DNA of 64,000 bases, taken from positions 310,001-374,000 of the forward strand of contig JAEOAD010002856.1 of the NCBI GenBank assembly GCA_036365145.1. The letters run 5' to 3'. The translations under genes were made by a program, and so were the position numbers. Below the pieces are notes generated by a model. That model was given only the letters and a program-made list of their open reading frames with translations. It did no database searches and was not told the DNA's origin. This stretch comes from Orientallactaga sibirica (Eukaryota > Chordata > Mammalia > Rodentia > Dipodidae). This document shows positions 57,679 through 64,000 of this stretch, piece by piece; the first letter of the stretch is position 1, and the number at the start of each line of letters is the position of its first letter.

Positions 57679-58159
57679 TGTTGGGCCCTGCCCGGTGTGA
57701 AGCCGAGTGGTTAGCCCAGCCAATCTTGGCCTACTCCCAGTGAGGCCTAGTCGAGCCTGAGGAGAGTTTCGTGACCTGCCCTTGACTCAGCACCTAAGCT
57801 GAAACTGCCTCCACCCAGCTGCTGCTGACGTGATGAAATACTATTGGCCCTTATACCTTTCTCTCATCCCCCTCTTCCCACCCCCTTCCTCAAAGTATAT
57901 TGGCCCTTATACCTTTCTCTCATCCCCTCTTCCCGCCCCCTTCCTCAAAGCATATAAATATCTCCCCTGACAATAAACGGAGAGTTCCGCCTTAGACGTT
58001 TCTCCTGGCTCAATGTGGTTTTCTTTTCCCTGGTGTTTTGGGGAGGTTTTCTTGAGTCATCGACACCCGCCTTCTCGCTCAGCCTCAAGAGAAACGGCTG
58101 GCCCGGTTCTCTCTCTCTTTTGCTCTACCTGCCGGTGGTGGAGGAAAAAAAACCCGGCA
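57679..58159 (+). mobile_element. ERV 3' LTR (481 bp)
   Basis: The same TGTTGGGCCC start, 56-bp U3 repeat, TATAAATA, AATAAA and CCCGGCA end as the 5' LTR. Differences seen by eye: CCCTGGTGTTTTGG versus CCCCGGTGATTTGG, GCCGGTGG versus GCCAGTGG, and the length of the terminal purine run. Confidence 0.95.
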
Positions 58160-58165
58160 GGGGTT
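58160..58165. repeat. 6-bp ERV target-site duplication, right
   Basis: GGGGTT, identical to 52,411-52,416. Confidence 0.93.
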
Positions 58166-58435
58166 AAGGCACCTGCCTCCTAAGTCTAAGAACGCTGGTT
58201 CCAATCTCCAGCAGTTCCAATCTCCAGGTCCATGTTTAGCCAGATGCAAAGTGACGCAAGGGCGCAATGGCGCACTTGACCACAAGGGGGTGCACGCATC
58301 TGGATTTCATTCTCAGCAGCTGAGACACTGCTGGCACACCCATCTCTGTCTCCCTCTCTCCCTCTCTCTCTCCGTCTCTGTGTCTCTCTCCAAAAAAATA
58401 ATAAATAAAAAGTAAAAAAAAAATTTTTTTTAAGC
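58160..58435 (+). mobile_element. DIP-like SINE in L1 ORF1, 3' piece
   Basis: GGTTAAGGCACCTGCCTCC continues the head left at 52,416. It includes a small duplication (TTCCAATCTCCAG twice), AGCCAGATGCAAAGTGACGC, GGGGGTGCACGCATCTGG, and a CT/A-rich tail. Confidence 0.93.
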
Positions 58436-59130
58436 AGTAGAAAATACAAACAAAGTTGAACAAATCCAAAACTCCATATAAGCTCTAAAGAATAGACTCA
58501 GCAATGTGGAAGATAGAAACTCAGAACTGGAAGACAGACCAGAAGAAACACCATGAATCCAAAAGTTTCAACAAGTTCAAAAATTTGTGTGAACAGAACA
58601 TTAGGGAAATATGGGATAGTTCTGACATTAGAATCACGGGGATACCACAAGGGTAAGAAATTCAGACCAAAGGAATCAAGAACTTATTCAACAAAATTAT
58701 CAAAGAGAACTTTCCCAATCTCTCAAAAGAAAGTCCCATAAAGGTACAAGAAGCTAACAGAACTCCAAACAGACTGGACCAAAGGAGAAATTCTCCAAAC
58801 ATATTATCATTAAAAAACTAAATATTGATAACAAAGAGAAGGTCCGGAAAGCAACTAGGGAGAAACAACACATTACACATAAAGATAACCCCATCAGAAT
58901 TACCTCAGACTTCTCAACGGAAACACTCAAAGCCAGAAGGGCCTGGAATGGAACACTGTATAGTCTAAGAACTTATGGCTTCCAACCCAAAATACTCTAC
59001 CAAGCAAAAATATCCCTCATAATAGATGGTGAAAGAAAAACTTTCCATGATAAAACCCAGCTGTACAACATAAAGCCAGATATACAGAGAGTACTTCAGG
59101 GAATTCTCAACACAGAAGAATCAAATAACC
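58436..59130 (+). pseudogene. L1 ORF1, C-terminal half, broken
   Basis: After several stops, a readable stretch (about 58,840-59,110) gives KVRKATREKQHITHKDNPIR, ITSDFSTETLKARRAWN, GFQPKILYQAKISL and LQGILNTEE. These are the conserved RRM-end and C-terminal-domain motifs of the L1 ORF1 RNA-binding protein. Stops and frameshifts upstream show it is dead. Confidence 0.88.
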
Positions 59131-59232
59131 AACCTCAAGAACCAACAAAAACAGATCACAATAACCAAACTCAGAGAAGGCACTTAAAACAAAGAACCCT
59201 TCAAAGTCCAAAAAACACCAAACCACCACAAC
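59131..59232 (+). other. L1 inter-ORF region
   Basis: A-rich spacer between the ORF1 remnant and the ORF2 start, with CAACCTCAAGAACC and AAAAACACCAAACC. Confidence 0.6.
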
Positions 59233-60353
59233 ATGGCAGGGAACCTCACAGTGCTCACTCTTCACATTAATGGCCTTAATTCACCCATCAAGAGACATAA
59301 GCTGACAGGATGGATCAGAAAATTAGACCCCTCAACCTGCTGTCTTCAGGAAACCCAACTCACCACTAAATATAGACACCTTCTCAGGGTGAAAGTGTGG
59401 AAAATGATACTCCAAGCAAACAGAAATAAGAAACAAGCAGGAGTCGCAATACTATTATCAGATAAAATAGACATCAGGTCAAAAGTAATCCAAAAAGACA
59501 AAGAAGACTTATCAAGGGAAAAATCCAACAAGAGTATATCATAATCATCAATCTTTACACACAAAACACAAGTGCACCACAATTCATAAAACTACTTGAC
59601 AACAAAACAGAAATAACCACCAACACCATCATAGCTAGGGACTTCAATACTCCACTATCAGCAATAAATAGATCATCCAAACAGAAAATTAAAAGGGAAG
59701 TAAGAGAGCTCAACATCACCATCAAGCAACTAGACCTAACAAACATCTACAGAACATTCTACCCCAAATCTACAGATTATACATTCTTCTCAGCAGCCCA
59801 TGGAACCTTCTCTAAAATAGGCCATATATTGGGCCACAAAGCCTGCCTCCATATGTTTAGGAAAATTGATATAATTTCCTTCATGATATCAGATCACAAT
59901 GCTGTAATGCTAGAAATTAACAACAAAAGGTACACCAGGAATCCCTCCAGCTCCTGGAAATTGAGCAACACACTTTTAAACAATAAATGGGTCGTGGATG
60001 AAATAAAAAATGAAATTGCAAAATTTCTAGAATTGAATGACAATGAGAACACATCATACCAAAACTTATGGAACACAACGAAGGCAGTCCTTAGGGGAAA
60101 TATCATAGCACTAAATGCCTTCATAACTAAGACATAGAGATCCCAAATAAATAACATAACCATCCACCTAAAGGCATTGGAAAAACAAGAAGAAGCCAAT
60201 GCAAAAAGCTTCAGATGGAAAGAAATAATTAAGATCAGAGCAGAAATTAATGAATTGGAAACTAAGAAGACAATTAAGAAAATTGATAAAACAAAGAGCT
60301 TGTTCTTTGAAAAAATTAACAAGATTGATAAACCTGTGGCCAATCTGCTCAAG

Positions 60354-60393
60354 CAAAAAAAAAAAAAAAAAAAGAGAGAGAGAGAGAGAGATG
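60354..60393. repeat. A-run with GA microsatellite in ORF2
   Basis: A run of about 17 A followed by (GA)n interrupts the ORF2 frame; probably a polymerase-slippage expansion. Confidence 0.8.
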
Positions 60394-62108
60394 CTTTAAA
60401 TTAACAAAAATAGAAATGAAAAAGGAGAGATCACAATAGACATAAGTGAAACTGGGAGAATCATCAGGACTTATTTCGAAAACCTCTACTCCACAAAATA
60501 GGAGAAGATGGAGGAAATGGATGAATTCCTGGACACATACCACTTACCAAAGCTAAACCCAGAGCAGGTTAATCTCCTAAACCAACCTATCATGCCCTTA
60601 GAGATTGAAGAGGTAATCAAACACCTCTCCAAAAAGAAGAGTCCAGGACCAGATGGCTTCTCAGCTGAATTCTGTCACACATTCATGAAGAACTAAAACC
60701 ATTTTTTCTCAAACTGTGCCACACAATTGGAGAACAGTGAAAGATCCTGAACTCCTTCTATGAAGCTAGTATCACCCTAATTCCAAAACCAGGTAGAGAT
60801 GCCACAAGAAAATAAAACTATAGGCCTATTTCCCTGATGAACATAGACACAAAGATCCTGAGCAAAATCCTTGCAAACTGAATTCACCAGTACATCAAAA
60901 TCATTATCCACATTGATCAAGTAGGCTTCATCCCTGGAACGCAAGGGTGGTTCAACATATGGAAATCTGTCTATGTAATACAGCACATAAACAAGCTTAA
61001 ACAAAAAAACCACATGATCATTTCGATGGATGCAGAAAAGGCCTTTGACAAAATACAACATCACTTCATGATCAAAACATTGTAGAGAACAGGCATGGAT
61101 GATTTATATCTCAACATAATAAAGGCTATGGATAAAGCTCCAAAAGCCCAAGTAATCCTTAATGGGGAGAGACTGAAGGAATTCCCATTGACATCAGGAA
61201 CAAGGCAGGGGTGTCCACTCTCTCCTCTGCTCTTCAACATAGTATTAGAAGTACTAGTTCAAGCAAGAAGACAGGAGAAAGAACTCAAAGGGATACAAAT
61301 TGGAAAGGAAGATGTTAAGTTCGCCCTATTTGCAGATGACATGATTCTATACATAAGTGACCTGAGAACCTCCATCTCAAAACTCTTAAATGTAATGAAC
61401 TCCTTCAGCAAAGTAGCAGGATATAAGATCAATGCACAGAAATCAGTAGCCTTTCTCTATGCAAAGGACAAAGGATACAGAAAAAGAAATAAGCAACATT
61501 ATCCCATGTTCAATAGGAACAAAAAAATTGGAATAACATTAACCAAGGAAGTAAAAGAACTATAAAATTAATATATAAAAACACTCAAGAAAGAAATTGA
61601 GGAGGACCTGCAAATAGGGAAAGACCTCCCATGTTCCTGGATAGGCAGAATTAATTAGCATTGTGAAAATAGCAATCTTACCAAAAGAATTATATAGATT
61701 TAATGCAATACCAAGAAAAATCCTACCTTCTTTCTTCACAGAGATAGAAAAAAATGATCTCAAAATTTATATGGAAAGGCAGAAGTCCTCAGATATCCAA
61801 GCATATCCTCAGCAGAAGAAAATCCTCTGGAGGCATCACCATACCTTATCGAAAGCTATACTACAAAGCCATAGTATTAAAAACAACATGGTAATGCATA
61901 AAACAGGAATATTAACCATTGGAACAGAATAGAAGACCCAGACTTTGGGTCAAATAACTACAGTTACTTGATATTTGACAAAGGCCCTACCAATTTAGAC
62001 TGGAAAAAAGACAACATCTTCAACAAATGGTGCTGGACAAACTGGAAAACCATATGTAGGAAAATGAAACTCAATCCACACATCCAAATGGATCAAAGAC
62101 ATCAATAT

Positions 62109-62298
62109 AAAACTGCAAACTCGCCGGGCGTGGTGGCGCACGCCTTTAATCCCAGGACTCGGGAGGCAGAGGTAGGAGGATCGCCGTGAGTTCGAGGCCA
62201 CCCTGAGACGACATAGTGAATTCCAGGTCAGTCTGGGCCAGAGTGAAACCCCACCTTGAAAAACCAAAAAAAAAAAAAAAAAAAAAAACTGCAAACTC
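62109..62298 (+). mobile_element. Young B1 SINE with target-site duplication in L1 ORF2
   Basis: The B1 runs from 62,123 (GCCGGGCGTGGTGGCGCACG) through GGGAGGCAGAGGTAGGAGGATC to an A-tail ending at 62,288. Perfect duplication AAAACTGCAAACTC at 62,109-62,122 and 62,285-62,298. The pure long A-tail and close match to the B1 consensus suggest a recent insertion. Confidence 0.96.
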
Positions 62299-62727
62299 TG
62301 CTACTACTGGAAGAAAAAAATAGCAGTGGCAAAAGACTTTGTGAACAAAACCCCAGCAGCTCAGGAAATTAAACAATCACTCAACCATTCGGATCTCATG
62401 AAGCTGAAAAGTTCCTTCACAGACAAATATACAACAACCAAAAGCTAACAGATTACCCACAGAATGGGAGAAAATTCTGGCCAGATACACAACTGATAGA
62501 GACCTAATTTCTAGAATTAACAAAGAACTCCAAAATGTAAACAATAAATCATCAAACAACCCACTCAGAAAATGGGGCAGAGAATTGCACAGGGAGTTCT
62601 CAGAGGAAGAAATAAAAATGGAAAACACACACTTAAGAAAATGTTCAACATCCCTAATCATCAGGGAAATGCAAGTTAAAACAACTATGAGATTCCACCT
62701 TACCCCAGTAAGGATAGCTAACATTAA

Positions 62728-62796
62728 AAGAAGAAGAAGAAGAAGAAGAAGAAGAAGAAGAAGAAGAAGAAGAAGAAGAAGAAGAAGAAGAAGAAG
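62728..62796. repeat. (AAG)23 triplet repeat
   Basis: Twenty-three uninterrupted AAG triplets follow ACCCCAGTAAGGATAGCTAAC inside the ORF2 C-terminal region. The poly-Arg, Glu or Leu frames it creates are artefacts. Confidence 0.97.
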
Positions 62797-63237
62797 AAAA
62801 CTAAGGAAAACAAATGCTAGCAAGGCTGTGGAGAAATAGGAACACTCTTTCACTGTTGGTGGGAATGTAAAATGGTACAACCATTATGAAGACTCCTGAA
62901 AAGGATGATTATAGACCTACCAACAGTCCAGTTATTCCACTACTGAGCATTTATCCTAAAAGCCCCAAGCCTCAGATCAAAGACATTTGCTCAACTATGT
63001 CTATAGCTGCTCCATTCATAATAGCTAAGAGCTGGAATCAACCGAGATGTCCATCATTAGATGAATGGATAACAAATATGTTGTATATCTACACTATGGA
63101 ATTCTACACAGCAGTAAGGAAATATGAAACAATGAACTTTGAAGAAAAATATTTGAAAATGGAACAGATCATTCTCAGTGAGCTCACCCAATCACAAAAA
63201 GATAATTGTCACATGATCTCACTCATCCGTGGCTCTT

Positions 63238-63480
63238 AACCTGAATCTACCTGAGATATTGTCATACCTAATAAGTACCCTGAGGACCAGACAATAGGGA
63301 AGGTGGGATGGGAGGGAAGGGTAGGAGTGGGAGGGAACATAAGGGTGGGGGGACACAAATAGGGACCCAAATGGAATTGGTACCATAAAATCCTATACGC
63401 TGAACAACAGGCTAAAACATTGATCCTTCAGCAGGCCCTGAGAGGGAACAATTGAACCACAGGGACCTGGAGAGGACATC
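63238..63480 (+). other. L1 3' UTR with G-rich tract
   Basis: Directly after the ORF2 stop. A G-rich stretch lies at 63,298-63,352, including four G3 runs in 17 bases at 63,305-63,321 (GGGATGGGAGGGAAGGG). Such quadruplex-prone tracts are typical of L1 3' UTRs. Confidence 0.85.
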
Positions 63481-63504
63481 ATGAAAACTAACCTTAATCT
63501 TTTC

Positions 63505-63533
63505 ATCTATCTATCTATCTGTCTATCTATCTA

Positions 63534-63585
<52 letters not shown>

Positions 63586-63587
63586 CC
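63505..63587. repeat. TCTA and CT microsatellite
   Basis: (TCTA)n with one TCTG variant grades into (CT)n with TTTCT interruptions. Confidence 0.95.
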
Positions 63588-64000
63588 CTATCCTCTCTAT
63601 CTTCTTTCTCTTTTACATAACCTATCTTTTTCTTCCTTCACCTTCCTTGGTGCTGTCTTGTAATTCCCAGTACCAGCATGGGGTTAACTTTCACGAGTTG
63701 TTGATCAGAGAGATCTACAACGTTTTCCAAGAAAAGGCAGATTTATGTCAGAGTTCTTGATGACCCACCAAATGTTAATGGTAAGACCCTACTGCCAAAG
63801 ACACCATATGCTCTTGGGACTAAACATGGAGTGACCTGGTCAGAATCTGGAAGAGGGTCAGTCCCAGTTAGCTTGTCTAGTGCCAGAGGATGCTGCATGA
63901 GCGATTGTGGGAAAATGACCAACATCTGTCCAAACAAGTTGCAGTCTAAGCTACTCAGCAGTAAACAACCTGATGTGATGCTCAAACAAGTGCAATGGTG
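63588..64000. other. Possible L1 3' UTR continuation or flank
   Basis: No coding motif. CCACCAAATGTTAATGGTAAGACCCTACTGCC-like wording has the look of rodent L1 3' UTR sequence, but no poly(A) end or target duplication is visible before the window ends. Confidence 0.4.

Larger units (their letters stand above)
52417..58159 (+). mobile_element. Class II (ERVK/beta-like) endogenous retrovirus, non-autonomous
   Basis: 5.74-kb provirus with paired LTRs, a tRNA-Lys-like primer site, a polypurine tract and a 6-bp target duplication. Inside, only a C-terminal pol part (RT thumb/connection, RNase H, part of integrase), an integrase tail in another frame and an env tail are recognisable. Gag, protease and the RT palm with its catalytic motif are not found. 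A SINE lies at about 54,571-54,732. Near-identical LTRs and an intact target duplication mean insertion was recent, so the internal losses probably predate it and the copy was moved by enzymes of another element. Confidence 0.9.
59233..63237 (+). pseudogene. L1 ORF2 (endonuclease and reverse transcriptase), frameshifted
   Basis: ORF2 nicks DNA and reverse-transcribes at the nick. It starts MAGNLTVLTLHINGLNSPIK, with the endonuclease Asn in INGLN and Glu in CLQETQLT. A frame change lies near 59,520. Later pieces show RDFNTPLS, TDYTFFSAAHGTF and ISDHNAV (endonuclease end). RT motifs follow: KKSPGPDGFSAEF (about 60,630-60,670), GTRQGCPLSPLLFNIVLEVL (about 61,197), and the catalytic FALFADDMILY (about 61,321-61,353), intact. 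The C-terminal part includes IIAKSWNQPRCPS and LYIYTMEFYTAVRK and ends at TAA after IRGS (63,237). It is interrupted by a B1 (62,123-62,288) and expanded by an (AAG)n tract. Open pieces: 59,233-59,544; 59,829-60,137; 60,508-60,696; 61,095-61,565; 61,663-61,932; 62,886-63,239. Confidence 0.95.
51040..63480 (+). mobile_element. Near-complete decayed L1 (LINE-1), with nested insertions
   Basis: Ordered parts on the plus strand: GC-rich tandem-repeat 5' region (to about 51,890), ORF1 N-terminal half, a SINE plus ERV insertion (52,391-58,440), ORF1 C-terminal half, ORF2 from 59,233 to 63,237, and a 3' UTR with a G-rich tract. LINE-1 elements retrotranspose through an ORF1 RNA-binding chaperone and an ORF2 endonuclease/reverse transcriptase. 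Both frames here carry many frameshifts and stops, so this copy is dead. The 3' end may extend past 63,480 to the window edge. Confidence 0.9.

Noticed and set aside
62377..62880. A 167-codon minus-strand frame with a leucine run.
   Set aside because: It is the antisense of L1 ORF2 and the AAG repeat.

Overview
The window is mammalian, almost certainly rodent, DNA. It is dense in short interspersed elements of two rodent types: B1 (7SL-derived) and a tRNA-derived B2-superfamily SINE ending in (CT)n and AATAAA-type tails. The second type matches what I know of the DIP SINE of jerboas (Dipodidae), so a jerboa such as Jaculus is my best guess; this is family knowledge, not a search. There is no intact host protein-coding gene. 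The only host exon I recognise is a frame-broken neuroligin-4 (Nlgn4) first coding exon.

Layout. (1) 1 to about 34,996 is one head-to-tail satellite array with a monomer of about 181 bp, open at the left edge. It has two subfamilies that switch near 12.35-12.45 kb. Several multi-monomer blocks recur at offsets that are whole multiples of the monomer, which is higher-order repeat (HOR) behaviour. The array is interrupted by an L1-type 3' fragment (about 14.15-14.40 kb), by two descendants of one SINE insertion (23.7 and 33.9 kb) carried on a duplicated block, and by a segment where the monomer phase is scrambled (about 19.95-20.63 kb). (2) 35.0-51.0 kb is SINE-rich non-coding DNA with microsatellites, including 1.2 kb of TG-rich repeat at 44.1-45.3 kb, and the Nlgn4 exon remnant near 47.65-48.11 kb. 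(3) About 51.05 kb to at least 63.5 kb is one long, decayed, plus-strand L1. It has a GC-rich tandem-repeat 5' region, an ORF1 split by a nested insertion, a frameshifted ORF2 and a G-rich 3' UTR. A DIP-like SINE sits in ORF1, and a 5.7-kb class II (ERVK/beta-like) endogenous retrovirus sits inside that SINE with a perfect 6-bp target duplication. A young B1 sits in ORF2.

The most interesting items are the satellite and the ERV. The satellite has HOR-like organisation, a conserved hairpin-forming dyad and a partial CENP-B-box-like stretch, so it is a reasonable candidate for a centromeric or pericentromeric family. The ERV has two nearly identical LTRs but lacks recognisable gag, protease and the reverse transcriptase active site, which suggests a recently mobilised non-autonomous family. 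Nested order: L1 first, then SINE, then ERV.
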